Shown in pieces: positions 1 through 7,489 of a stretch of 35,053 nt of DNA. Location of the stretch: assembly GCA_930991035.1 (NCBI GenBank), contig CAKNRV010000015.1, forward strand, positions 1 through 35,053, read 5' to 3'. The stretch comes from an uncultured Clostridium sp. (lineage in GTDB: Bacteria > Bacillota > Clostridia > TANB77 > CAG-508). Under the pieces are notes generated by a model that ran no database searches, had not been told where the DNA came from, and saw only the letters and a list, made by a program, of their open reading frames with translations. Both the position numbers and the translations under genes were made by a program. How positions within the stretch are numbered: the stretch's first letter is position 1; each line of letters opens with the position of its first letter.

Positions 1-86
1 TTTTTTTTTAATTTTTTCAAAAATCTATTGACTTTTCATAGTTGGTCTCCTTTTACTATAAAGTAGATTATATATTTTAAAACAAA

Positions 87-110
87 AGAGAGATAGTTCC
101 CCATCTCTCT
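87..110 (-). terminator. Rho-independent terminator of the G5/SleB-like gene
   Basis: A perfect 8-bp stem (AGAGAGAT / ATCTCTCT) with an 8-nt loop lies just past the stop codon of the minus-strand hydrolase. On that strand it is followed by TTTTGTTTT, as expected for intrinsic termination. Confidence 0.8.
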
Positions 111-117
111 TGTTAAT

Positions 118-1119
118 CTATAATGAGTTAAAATATACATTACCACCTATTATTTCTCCTGAATGATATCCTGCTGCTCTAAATGATAAATAATTGTGAT
201 TTCTTTTACCATTTAATGCATCTAAAACTGCTTGTTTTACATAAGATGGATAATTTCCATTTAATCTTTTTTTCCAATGGCTGTCAATTGAATAACAGAA
301 TTGGCTTGGTGCCTTATATTGACTTAATGGATCTGAACCATATCTTTTCCAGCTACTACTTTTTGTTCTGTTACAAGCAGTAGTAATTACTGCTAATGCT
401 CCTTCATAACTTGAGCTACATTCTTGTGCTGTAATTGCACAAAGTAAATCTATTTCGCTATCTGAATATGTCCATTTTCCACCATTATATGTTGTTCTTG
501 AAGTTCCTCTAGTTGTAACCTGTTTAGTTCTAATTTCTATAATCTTATCAACAGGTTCTTTAATCACTTTTGAGTCTATTTTAATCTTTTCTATTTCTTC
601 GTCATTTTGATATTTAACTTTATAAGTTACTTCTCTTATTCCGTCTTCACCTTGTTGTACTACTCTATCTTGTTTACTTCCACTGCCTGTTGTAACATCT
701 TTTGTAATAGTCTCGTAAGGTATTTTTTCCTCTTCTACAACTATTTTTTCTATTATTTTTGAATAGTTATTTAAAATATCTTCAGTTGTTACATCAGACG
801 ATTTTTCTGTTGTTTCAGGTATTTCAACATTTTCTGATTCTTTTGAAATAATTATAGTATTATTATCAGATAATTCTTCGCTAGTATCTGGACTAACTTT
901 TTCATCTTCCAATAATATTATATGATTTTCGTCTAAAATCTCTTTAACACTTGTCTTTGCTGTTAGTACATCCATCTCATATCCATTGGCTAGAACAATT
1001 TTTACATTTTTTAATTCAATATTGCCTGCCATTACACCAGCGCTTAAAGCAAAGATAAGTATAAGACTTATACATACAATCTTTTTCAGTGATGTAGACG
1101 CTATATCATTCTTTTTCAT
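118..1119 (-). CDS. Secreted G5-domain cell-wall hydrolase, SleB-like (Hydrolase_2)
   Basis: This 333-residue exported protein probably cleaves peptidoglycan outside the cell or in the spore cortex. It has an N-terminal signal or anchor helix (about residues 12-31) and a DUF348-like segment (about 35-95, ITLANGYE-type motif). A G5 domain follows (about 118-198, rich in YETITK/VTYKV strands), then a C-terminal SleB-type domain from about 220. The likely catalytic glutamate is E233 in ITAQECSSSYEGALAV, followed by the family's NR motif and by QFCY and YHSG segments. The layout resembles YabE/SleB proteins, with the SleB fold in place of the usual 3D domain. The ATG start lies downstream of an AAAGGAGGGA-type site. 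The gene stands alone between a consensus sigma-A promoter and its own terminator. That suggests vegetative expression rather than strict sporulation control. The family call is firm; the exact bond cleaved is not known. Confidence 0.8.
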   Translation of the reverse strand: MKKNDIASTSLKKIVCISLILIFALSAGVMAGNIELKNVKIVLANGYEMDVLTAKTSVKEILDENHIILLEDEKVSPDTSEELSDNNTIIISKESENVEIPETTEKSSDVTTEDILNNYSKIIEKIVVEEEKIPYETITKDVTTGSGSKQDRVVQQGEDGIREVTYKVKYQNDEEIEKIKIDSKVIKEPVDKIIEIRTKQVTTRGTSRTTYNGGKWTYSDSEIDLLCAITAQECSSSYEGALAVITTACNRTKSSSWKRYGSDPLSQYKAPSQFCYSIDSHWKKRLNGNYPSYVKQAVLDALNGKRNHNYLSFRAAGYHSGEIIGGNVYFNSL

Positions 1120-1155
1120 AAGAAATTTGTTCCCTCCTTTAAAAGCAACAAAGTA

Positions 1156-1184
1156 ATTATACCATATATTTTACAATCTGTCAA
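1156..1184 (-). promoter_or_regulatory. Consensus sigma-A promoter of the G5/SleB-like gene
   Basis: Read on the minus strand: TTGACA (1184-1179), 17-bp spacer, TATAAT (1161-1156). Both hexamers match consensus perfectly at optimal spacing, about 40 bp upstream of the start codon. Confidence 0.8.
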
Positions 1185-1363
1185 ATTTTGGTCATTTTCC
1201 GCAAAGTCCCTATATTACTATTTTATGCTGCTTGTACAAAAAATATGACTAAATTTTATTAAAAACTTATAACATTTTTGTTATAGTTCACAGTTAATTT
1301 TATGGCAAAGCAATGTAATGTACCATTTCTTCTCAAACTTTTCACATAAATTTCACCAATCGG

Positions 1364-1392
1364 TTGTATAATAAATAATAATGTGTTATTAT
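1364..1392 (+). promoter_or_regulatory. Candidate sigma-A promoter of lemA-htpX
   Basis: TTGTAT (1364-1369), 17-bp spacer, TATTAT (1387-1392), about 40 bp before lemA. Several overlapping TATAAT-like strings nearby make the exact choice uncertain. Confidence 0.35.
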
Positions 1393-1432
1393 AATGCTTG
1401 TATAAAATATGTAAATAAAGGAGGAAAGTGTT

Positions 1433-1987
1433 ATGTGGTGGGTTATACTAATTATCTTAGTAGTGCTTGTAATAGCAGTTATAGCTTTATACAATAGTTT
1501 AGTTACTATGAGATTAAGAGTAAAAAATGCTTGGAGTCAAATTGATGTTCAATTACAAAGAAGATTTGATTTAATTCCAAATTTAGTTGAAACTGTAAAA
1601 GGATATATGGAGCACGAATCAGAAGTTCTTACCAAAATAGCTGATTTACGTTCTTCTTGGGCAGATGCTAAAACTGTTGACGAAAAATCAAAACTTGATA
1701 CAGAATTATCAGAAACTTTAAAAACAATTATGGCTGTTGCAGAAAATTATCCAGACTTAAAAGCAAATCAAAACTTTTCTGAGTTACAGACAGAATTAAC
1801 AAACACAGAAAATAAAATTTCTTATTCAAGACAATTTTATAATGATACTGTAACTAGATACAATACTAAACTTGAAGTTTTCCCTTCTAATGTTATTGCT
1901 TCAATGTTCCACTTTACAAGTGAGCAATTATTTGAGGTTGATAACCAAGAAGCTAAGAAAAATGTTAAAGTTGATTTTGGAAAATAA
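1433..1987 (+). CDS. lemA: LemA family membrane protein
   Basis: A 184-residue protein with an N-terminal membrane helix (residues 2-20) followed by a long-helix domain on the far side of the membrane. Family hallmarks are VKNAWSQIDVQLQRRFDLIP, the NLVETVKGY segment, and YPDLKANQNF near residues 103-112 with the following helical hairpin. LemA proteins are conserved but their biochemical role is unclear; they often sit beside the protease HtpX, as here. The start follows a strong AAAGGAGGAAA site, and htpX begins 16 bases past the stop, so the two are surely cotranscribed. Length is normal for the family and nothing looks broken. Confidence 0.92.
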   Translation: MWWVILIILVVLVIAVIALYNSLVTMRLRVKNAWSQIDVQLQRRFDLIPNLVETVKGYMEHESEVLTKIADLRSSWADAKTVDEKSKLDTELSETLKTIMAVAENYPDLKANQNFSELQTELTNTENKISYSRQFYNDTVTRYNTKLEVFPSNVIASMFHFTSEQLFEVDNQEAKKNVKVDFGK

Positions 1988-2003
1988 AGGAACGATATAG
2001 AAT

Positions 2004-2903
2004 ATGTACGAAGATATACGTAATAATAAAATAAAGACTGGTTTAATAGTTGCTCTATTTTTAGTTGTAATAACATTAATTGTCTATTATATATGTATGG
2101 CATTTGACTTAGGACCTATTTCTATTGTAATTGCAATGGTCTTCTCAATTGCTACCTCTTGGGCATCATATTATTATAGTGATAAAATAGTACTTTCTAT
2201 TAATAGAGCCAGAGAAGCAACACCTGAGCAAAATGAAAAATTAAATAATATTTTGGATGGTTTAATGGTAGCTTCTGGCTTAGAGCATAGACCACGATTA
2301 TATGTGGTAGATGACCCTCAGCCAAACGCTTTTGCCACAGGCAGAAATCCTGAAAATTCTGTAATTTGTGTTACAACTGGACTATTAGAAAAAATGGACT
2401 ATTATGAACTAGAAGGCGTTGTTGCCCACGAATTATCACATATAAAAAATTACGACATACGCTTATCAGCAGTTGTTAGTGTAATGGTAGGATTTATTGT
2501 AATGCTTGCAGACTGGGTAAGTAGAGCATTATTCTGGGGTGTTGGAGATAGAGATAACGATTCAAAAGGTAATCCTATTCTTATGCTTATTGGACTAATT
2601 TGCTTAATCTTAGCACCTATATTTGGTCAATTAATGCAATTAGCTCTATCAAGAAGAAGAGAATTTTTGGCAGATGCAAGTGCAGTAGAGCTTACTAGAA
2701 ATCCAGACGGACTTATATCTGCTTTAGAAAAATTAGATGGAGATAGAAGTCAACTAAAAACTGCAAATAACTCAACAGCTCATATGTTTATAGTAAATCC
2801 TTTTAAAACAAATTTAAAAAGTGGTAGAAAAGACAGAACAAGCTTATTTTCTACTCACCCATCTATTGAAGCTAGAATCGAAGCAATTAGAAATTTAAAG
2901 TAG
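2004..2903 (+). CDS. htpX: Zinc metalloprotease HtpX, membrane heat-shock protease
   Basis: A 299-residue M48B peptidase that degrades misfolded membrane proteins. Two membrane helices lie at about residues 13-33 and 38-56. The zinc-binding HELSH motif is at 142-146 (H142, E143, H146), and the third ligand, E220, sits in RREFLADA. Further hydrophobic segments lie at about 156-175 and 192-215. The C-terminal STHPSIEARIEAI motif is typical. The ATG follows AAAGGAA at 11-nt spacing. It is the second gene of the lemA-htpX pair and ends before a strong shared terminator. Confidence 0.95.
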   Translation: MYEDIRNNKIKTGLIVALFLVVITLIVYYICMAFDLGPISIVIAMVFSIATSWASYYYSDKIVLSINRAREATPEQNEKLNNILDGLMVASGLEHRPRLYVVDDPQPNAFATGRNPENSVICVTTGLLEKMDYYELEGVVAHELSHIKNYDIRLSAVVSVMVGFIVMLADWVSRALFWGVGDRDNDSKGNPILMLIGLICLILAPIFGQLMQLALSRRREFLADASAVELTRNPDGLISALEKLDGDRSQLKTANNSTAHMFIVNPFKTNLKSGRKDRTSLFSTHPSIEARIEAIRNLK

Positions 2904-2960
2904 ATTTGTTAAAATTTATAAATACAATAAAGGCTGAGCAAGATTATATGCATTCTTTAA

Positions 2961-2992
2961 AAAGAAAGAAGTCCTTACAGACTTCTTTCTTT
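2961..2992. terminator. Bidirectional terminator between htpX and tatD
   Basis: A perfect 13-bp stem (AAAGAAAGAAGTC / GACTTCTTTCTTT) with a 6-nt loop and terminal T-runs on both strands. It lies between convergent htpX and tatD; the tatD stop is seven bases away. Confidence 0.88.
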
Positions 2993-2998
2993 TATATT

Positions 2999-3787
2999 CT
3001 AATGTATTTCAAAAATCTCACAAGCATTGCCAAAAGTAACTTCAGCTATTTCTTCTAAGCTAGTTTGCTTAACACTTGCAATCTTTTCTGCAATATATTT
3101 TACATTTCGTGAATCATTTCTTTTTCCCCTATTAGGTTCTGGTGATAAATATGGACTATCTGTTTCTATTAAAATTCTATCTATTGGAACCATTTCAATT
3201 ATTTCATTAGCATTCTTTGCATTTTTGAATGTCACAGGTCCTGCAAACGAAATATAAAATCCAAGTTTTAAAGCTTCTTTTACCAATTCCCTGTTTAAAG
3301 GGCAACAATGAAACACTCCTTTTCTTGCTACTGTATGTTTTTTTAGAACATCTAAAGTATCCATTACAGCTTCTCTAGTATGAATAACAATTGGCAAATT
3401 AAATTTATTGGCTAAATCAATCTGCTCTATAAATGCTTTTTTCTGAAGTTCTATGTTTTCTTTATTCCAATAATAATCTAGCCCAATTTCACCTATTGCA
3501 ACAATTTTTCTAGAGTTTAAATTTTTATGTATAAAGCTCTCCAATTCTTGTAGTTGATTAGCTAATCCTATACCGTCTTCTGGAATATCATTAGGTGAAA
3601 TGCCAGAAATCGTATACATCCAATTATATTTTTTAGCAATTTCTAATGCATATTTTGAAGATTCTATACTATACCCAGCATTAACTAATTTTGTTACACC
3701 AGACTCATATATTTTTTCTATCAACTCAAATCTATCTTCATTAAATTTTTCGTCATTATAATGAGCGTGCGAATCAAAAAACTGCAT
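2999..3787 (-). CDS. tatD: TatD family metal-dependent DNase
   Basis: A 262-residue amidohydrolase-fold nuclease, a presumed 3'-5' exonuclease on damaged DNA. Metal ligands are visible: H7 and H9 in FDSHAHYND, E100 in AIGEIGLDYYW, H136 in VIHTREA, H160 in FHCCPL and D210 in IETDSPYLSPEPNRG. Length and the C-terminal segment are typical. Its start codon overlaps the acpS stop (TAATG), so it is translationally coupled to acpS and is the last gene of that operon. Which physiological substrate it acts on cannot be read from sequence. Confidence 0.93.
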   Translation of the reverse strand: MQFFDSHAHYNDEKFNEDRFELIEKIYESGVTKLVNAGYSIESSKYALEIAKKYNWMYTISGISPNDIPEDGIGLANQLQELESFIHKNLNSRKIVAIGEIGLDYYWNKENIELQKKAFIEQIDLANKFNLPIVIHTREAVMDTLDVLKKHTVARKGVFHCCPLNRELVKEALKLGFYISFAGPVTFKNAKNANEIIEMVPIDRILIETDSPYLSPEPNRGKRNDSRNVKYIAEKIASVKQTSLEEIAEVTFGNACEIFEIH

Positions 3788-4197
3788 TACTGCCTCCTCT
3801 CTTCAAACACAGCCACAGCACTTGCCACAGCATATTCCTGTATATGTGATATACTAATCTCAACATCTTTAAGTTCCAAATTATCAGCAGTTTTGCCCAT
3901 TTTTTTCTTTAACTTTTCCACATTTATTACAGGTTTTCCACTTTTCTTATTAATAACTTCTATGCTTTTCCATAGGTCTTCCTTATCTAAATTATCATAA
4001 TCTGATATAGCCTTAAAAACCGCTTCTTTAACAGCAAACCTTGCTGCAAAATGCTGATATTTCATTAGTTTTGAATTATTGCAATACTCTATCTCTTGCT
4101 CTGTATAAATTTTATTTAAAAACTTATCTTCCATTTCTTCTATTGCATCTTTAATTCTACCCACTTCTATTATGTCTATTCCTGTTGTAACTTTCAT
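3787..4197 (-). CDS. acpS: Holo-[acyl-carrier-protein] synthase
   Basis: A 136-residue phosphopantetheinyl transferase. It moves the 4'-phosphopantetheine arm of CoA onto apo-ACP for fatty-acid synthesis. The Mg-binding D8 lies in TGIDIIEVGRI and E58 in FAARFAVKEAVFKAI. ISISHIQEYAVASAVA near the C-terminus is the usual final strand. It is slightly longer than many AcpS proteins through an insertion near residues 66-80. A strong AGGAGG site precedes the ATG. The gene lies 18 bp after the tail-anchored protein gene and overlaps tatD. Confidence 0.93.
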   Translation of the reverse strand: MKVTTGIDIIEVGRIKDAIEEMEDKFLNKIYTEQEIEYCNNSKLMKYQHFAARFAVKEAVFKAISDYDNLDKEDLWKSIEVINKKSGKPVINVEKLKKKMGKTADNLELKDVEISISHIQEYAVASAVAVFEERRQ

Positions 4198-4215
4198 TGG
4201 CTATCCTCCTAAATC

Positions 4216-5475
4216 TCACCCAGCAAATAATCCCGTGTATAAAATTGCTATAATATTTATAACTACGATACAAATTACCACAGCAATAGTTATTTTATTG
4301 TTTTTATTCATTTCTTCAATATTATACTTTTTGTATGTAACATCATATTCATTTTTGATTTTAGCATATAAGTTGTTCAAGTCCAAGTTTTCTATCCAGT
4401 TATTTTCTAGCCTACTTCCAAACTCCTCGTTTGTTATATCTTGTATCCATAATCTTTTAGTAAAATCTAGCAATCCTTCTTCTGCCTGCTTAAATTTATT
4501 CTTAAATTCATAATTCAACTTATTTAATAATAGTTTTTTATATAATGTTATTATATATGTATAAAAATACTCGCTTTCATACTTTTGTGGAACAACTGTA
4601 AAATTTGACGTATTTACAGTTGATGTAAGTAAAACCGTACTTGTTGCTGTAAATCCATATCTTATATACTGATTTTTATAAATTGATTTTTTCTCTTCAT
4701 TTTTAGGATTTCCTTTTGTTGCATACTCATCGTCTATCAAATGTGAATTTGCTGGTAATACAGAACGATATTTTTCAAAAAGGCTGTCAAGTCCTTCGTT
4801 TTCTGTATTTTCGTTCCAATCTTTTTGGTCTAAGCAAGCATAAGAATATACAAAGAACTTGTCGTTTCCTATATTAGTTTTTATTGATATATCGTCTTCC
4901 CCTGTTATTTCTTTTATTACAGTAGATATATCTTTAACATCTTTAAACACATTAGATTGTATTCGTATGTTTTCATACTCTTTTAAATTATATGATATAG
5001 AATTTACTTCTCTAAATTTATAATTAAAATTCAACAAATCAGAAAAACTATTATCTGTTTGTAAATTTGTTTTAAACAACAAAAAGCATATTCCAGTTTT
5101 ATAGCAAATAACTTTAATTTCTGATATTTCAAAAAATATTCCATTATCGCCAACTACTTTTCCTTGTAGAATTTCTGGTAAATCATAATTAAATATATTG
5201 CAATCGTGCTTAGCAAGTAGTGTAGATTTAACAGTTGAATCTAGCTTAGAAAAATTTTTTATACCATCTTTGTTTAACCCAAATGACCAAAACATATATT
5301 CTCTAATATTAGGTAAGAAATATGTATATAAGTGAATATCTTTTTGTTTATCAAAAAATCTAACTCTACATTTTTTATTTTGTAATAATCTTTGTAAGTA
5401 TCTTTTATATTTTCCTTCTTCTATTGCAAAAGGATAAATAAAATAAGTATATTGGTACTTTGTCTTAAGTTCCAT
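4216..5475 (-). CDS. Unrecognised tail-anchored membrane protein
   Basis: A 419-residue protein with no family I can name firmly. The N-terminal two-thirds looks like a soluble alpha/beta domain rich in aromatics; it has no signal peptide. A charged helical region (about 310-390) follows, with sequences such as KNKFKQAEEGLLDFTKRLW. It ends in one strongly hydrophobic helix (about 394-416) preceded by KNNK and followed by only a few residues. That pattern means a tail anchor with the bulk of the protein in the cytoplasm. Helix bundle plus C-terminal membrane segment faintly recalls CorA-type proteins, but no GMN motif is present. It is the first gene of an operon with acpS and tatD, with a strong AGGAGG site. 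Similar hypothetical proteins occur in Clostridia, as far as I recall. No function is claimed. Confidence 0.75.
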   Translation of the reverse strand: MELKTKYQYTYFIYPFAIEEGKYKRYLQRLLQNKKCRVRFFDKQKDIHLYTYFLPNIREYMFWSFGLNKDGIKNFSKLDSTVKSTLLAKHDCNIFNYDLPEILQGKVVGDNGIFFEISEIKVICYKTGICFLLFKTNLQTDNSFSDLLNFNYKFREVNSISYNLKEYENIRIQSNVFKDVKDISTVIKEITGEDDISIKTNIGNDKFFVYSYACLDQKDWNENTENEGLDSLFEKYRSVLPANSHLIDDEYATKGNPKNEEKKSIYKNQYIRYGFTATSTVLLTSTVNTSNFTVVPQKYESEYFYTYIITLYKKLLLNKLNYEFKNKFKQAEEGLLDFTKRLWIQDITNEEFGSRLENNWIENLDLNNLYAKIKNEYDVTYKKYNIEEMNKNNKITIAVVICIVVINIIAILYTGLFAG

Positions 5476-5523
5476 TAAAATTCCTCCTAAGTTCTTTGCT
5501 ATTTGTTGGTACTTAGCCAGCTT

Positions 5524-5647
5524 GGTTGGAAAAGAATTAAATTTTGGCTAGGAAAACGAATTTGAAATTTATGAGGCGTACTTTTTGTACGTTGATTAAA
5601 TTTCAAATGAAGTTTGACAATGCCAAAATTATAATTATTTTCCAACC
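5524..5647. repeat. 124-bp imperfect palindrome (long hairpin element)
   Basis: Nested complementary arms fill almost the whole gap between the WG-repeat gene and the tail-anchored protein gene. GGTTGGAAAA (5524-5533) pairs with TTTTCCAACC (5638-5647), AATTTTGGC (5540-5548) with GCCAAAATT (5622-5630), TTTGAAATTTA (5561-5571) with TAAATTTCAAA (5597-5607), and CGTAC with GTACG around a T5 loop (5577-5591). No T-run follows, so it is not a simple terminator. The shape resembles a MITE-like or structured intergenic element. Confidence 0.8.
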
Positions 5648-5650
5648 CTT

Positions 5651-7180
5651 TTACTCGTCAGTAAAGTAATACAAATTCAAGTCTTCTCCTAAATGCCATT
5701 TTCCTATAAATTCTACCAATGCATTATTTTCCATAGTATACGAAGGTGCTATTGCTATTTGACCTCTTGAATCAACAGCTCCCCATAAACCATTTTGTTT
5801 TACGCTAGCATAACCAAAGTCATTTTGTTCACTTGCATCATCATAAATATAATTTACTACAACATTTCCATTTTTGTCTAAGAATCCGTATTTTCCTTCT
5901 TCATTTCTATCTAAGAATATTGTATTGCTTGTTAGTAATTCTCTGTTAGTTCTTTCCTCTAATCTAAAATTATAATATTTATATTCTCCATTATCATTTA
6001 CTCTGATATATCCGCCATTAGAATTCCACTCTGTAACAATAACATTAGACAATCTAACAGTCATATTTGAATCAATTATATCAGATGTATAGTCTTCTTT
6101 TACACCCTCATATAAATCAGCATAATCCCTATATACTAAACTTGAATACTGAAGCTCTATTAATTGATTTCCATCAGAATCAATTATACCACTTTTAGAA
6201 TTTTGTGTTACTATATATTTATTGGCTGAAGCATAAGTAATACTATCATAATTAGTATCTATAATATTTTTTCCATCTGATATTGAAACAACACCAAATT
6301 TACCATCATTTTCTACTATTGCATTTTCGCCATTTATATCTATAATATCGTCATAATCTCCGCTTAAATATTCTTTACCGTCAGTATCTACTATCTTCCA
6401 GTCATTACCTTCTTGTACAATATAATATCTTCCATTTCCATAAGCATTTTTTATATCGTCATATTCAGTCTCTAACGCAACGGTTTTAGAATAATTTATT
6501 ACACCATATTTTCCATCTTCGTTTCTTACAATATATCCTTCTTCATATCTATCTGAAATAGGTTCAATGCTTGCATATTCATTATTTATAATAACAGAAC
6601 CAACATTATCAACTATTCCATAAGAACCGTCAACTTCTGTTAAAAGGCTATTATCTACTCCTTTTAATGTAGTTATAGAATCATAATTACAAGCTACTAC
6701 TTGGTTTCCATTTGTATCTATTATTCCATATTTTCCATCTTGTGATACCTTTAAAATATTTGAAACATATTCTAGATTATTACTGCTATCATAATTTTCT
6801 AAAGCTTCAACTGTATCATAATTAGTAAATAGTTCTTCATTTTTCTCGTTTAATACTCTTGTTTTGTATGAACCATCTTCATAATTCACATCATAAGTGC
6901 ATATAAATATGCCTTTTGTACTGTCTGGCACTACAATATACTCGTCATACGTAGGTTCAATTATAATATTACCTCTTGAATCTATTACCCCCCATTTTTC
7001 ATTTGTATATACTGGAAAATACCTTAATGCTACATTTTTTTCTTCTGTACTACTCTCTGTATTAAATAATCTATTTATTCCTATTACAAACATAATTATA
7101 ACTGCAATGGCTATAAATACTGCAAATACTTTTTTTAAATTCAGCTTTTGTTCTCCGTCGTATCTTTTTCCTCTACTCAT
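5651..7180 (-). CDS. Membrane-anchored WG-repeat protein
   Basis: A 509-residue protein with a cytoplasmic N-terminus, one membrane helix (about residues 20-42) and an outward-facing domain. That domain is built of about nine or ten WG/KWG repeats of 40-50 residues. Typical units read KWGVIDSRGNIIIEPTYDEY, KYGIIDTNGNQVVACNYDSI and LWGAVDSRGQIAIAPSY. Several middle copies are degenerate, for example DWKIVDTDGKEYLSGDYDDI. WG repeats are thought to form a beta-propeller-like binding surface; no enzymatic motif is present. The ATG follows GGAGGG, and a sigma-A-like promoter lies about 40 bp upstream. Its stop is only three bases from the palindromic element, which could shape the 3' end of its transcript. 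The ligand is unknown. Confidence 0.85.
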   Translation of the reverse strand: MSRGKRYDGEQKLNLKKVFAVFIAIAVIIMFVIGINRLFNTESSTEEKNVALRYFPVYTNEKWGVIDSRGNIIIEPTYDEYIVVPDSTKGIFICTYDVNYEDGSYKTRVLNEKNEELFTNYDTVEALENYDSSNNLEYVSNILKVSQDGKYGIIDTNGNQVVACNYDSITTLKGVDNSLLTEVDGSYGIVDNVGSVIINNEYASIEPISDRYEEGYIVRNEDGKYGVINYSKTVALETEYDDIKNAYGNGRYYIVQEGNDWKIVDTDGKEYLSGDYDDIIDINGENAIVENDGKFGVVSISDGKNIIDTNYDSITYASANKYIVTQNSKSGIIDSDGNQLIELQYSSLVYRDYADLYEGVKEDYTSDIIDSNMTVRLSNVIVTEWNSNGGYIRVNDNGEYKYYNFRLEERTNRELLTSNTIFLDRNEEGKYGFLDKNGNVVVNYIYDDASEQNDFGYASVKQNGLWGAVDSRGQIAIAPSYTMENNALVEFIGKWHLGEDLNLYYFTDE

Positions 7181-7215
7181 ATAGACCCTCCAACTGCAAA
7201 TTATTTTACGTATAT

Positions 7216-7245
7216 ACTATATCATATTTATTAGGACAATTACAA
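7216..7245 (-). promoter_or_regulatory. Candidate sigma-A promoter of the WG-repeat gene
   Basis: On the minus strand: TTGTAA (7245-7240), 18-bp spacer, TATAGT (7221-7216), about 36 bp upstream of the start. Four and five of six positions match consensus. Confidence 0.45.
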
Positions 7246-7377
7246 CTTTTTTCAGCCAAAATGTTGAAATAATTGCCATTTTGCGCTAAAATTATGTTGT
7301 AAAATTGTAAAAAAATAAAAAAATTATAGAAAGCACATCACATTTTGTAAAAAACTTTTTTATATTATGGATTAAAT

Positions 7378-7410
7378 GTGACAAAAAAAGATTAAAAAAA
7401 GAACTATAAT
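7378..7410 (+). promoter_or_regulatory. Candidate Spo0A-activated spoIIE promoter with 21-bp spacer
   Basis: GTGACA (7378-7383, five of six matches to TTGACA) and a perfect TATAAT (7405-7410) are separated by 21 bp instead of 17. The string TGACAAA (7379-7385) overlaps the -35 and matches the 0A box TGNCGAA at all but one position. Bacillus subtilis spoIIE and spoIIG promoters are known for this stretched spacing with 0A boxes over the -35. Confidence 0.5.
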
Positions 7411-7489
7411 GATTAGGCATTAAGCTATAACAAAGGAAAAAACTATAAAGATACATTAATGCATAAATAAAAAGTTAGAGGTGGTTAGT

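Larger units (their letters stand above)
1120..1432. other. Divergent intergenic region between the hydrolase gene and lemA
   Basis: About 310 AT-rich bases with no plausible gene. It holds the outward promoters of the two flanking genes and a perfect 6-4-6 palindrome (ATAACA-TTTT-TGTTAT, 1269-1284) that could be an operator, although the AT bias makes chance likely. Confidence 0.6.
7181..7489. other. Divergent intergenic region between the WG-repeat gene and spoIIE
   Basis: About 310 AT-rich bases with no gene. It contains the WG-gene promoter, the spoIIE promoter and weak Spo0A-box-like strings (TGTTGAA 7262-7268; TGACAAA 7379-7385). Confidence 0.5.

Noticed and set aside
1..60. Minus-strand AAAGGAGA followed by ATG near 40 as a gene start
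   Set aside because: The frame stops after four codons (MKSQ), and too little sequence remains to judge a frameshifted gene.
1269..1284. ATAACA-TTTT-TGTTAT palindrome as an operator
   Set aside because: Short, AT-only symmetry in an AT-rich spacer, and placed away from both promoters; no regulator can be tied to it.
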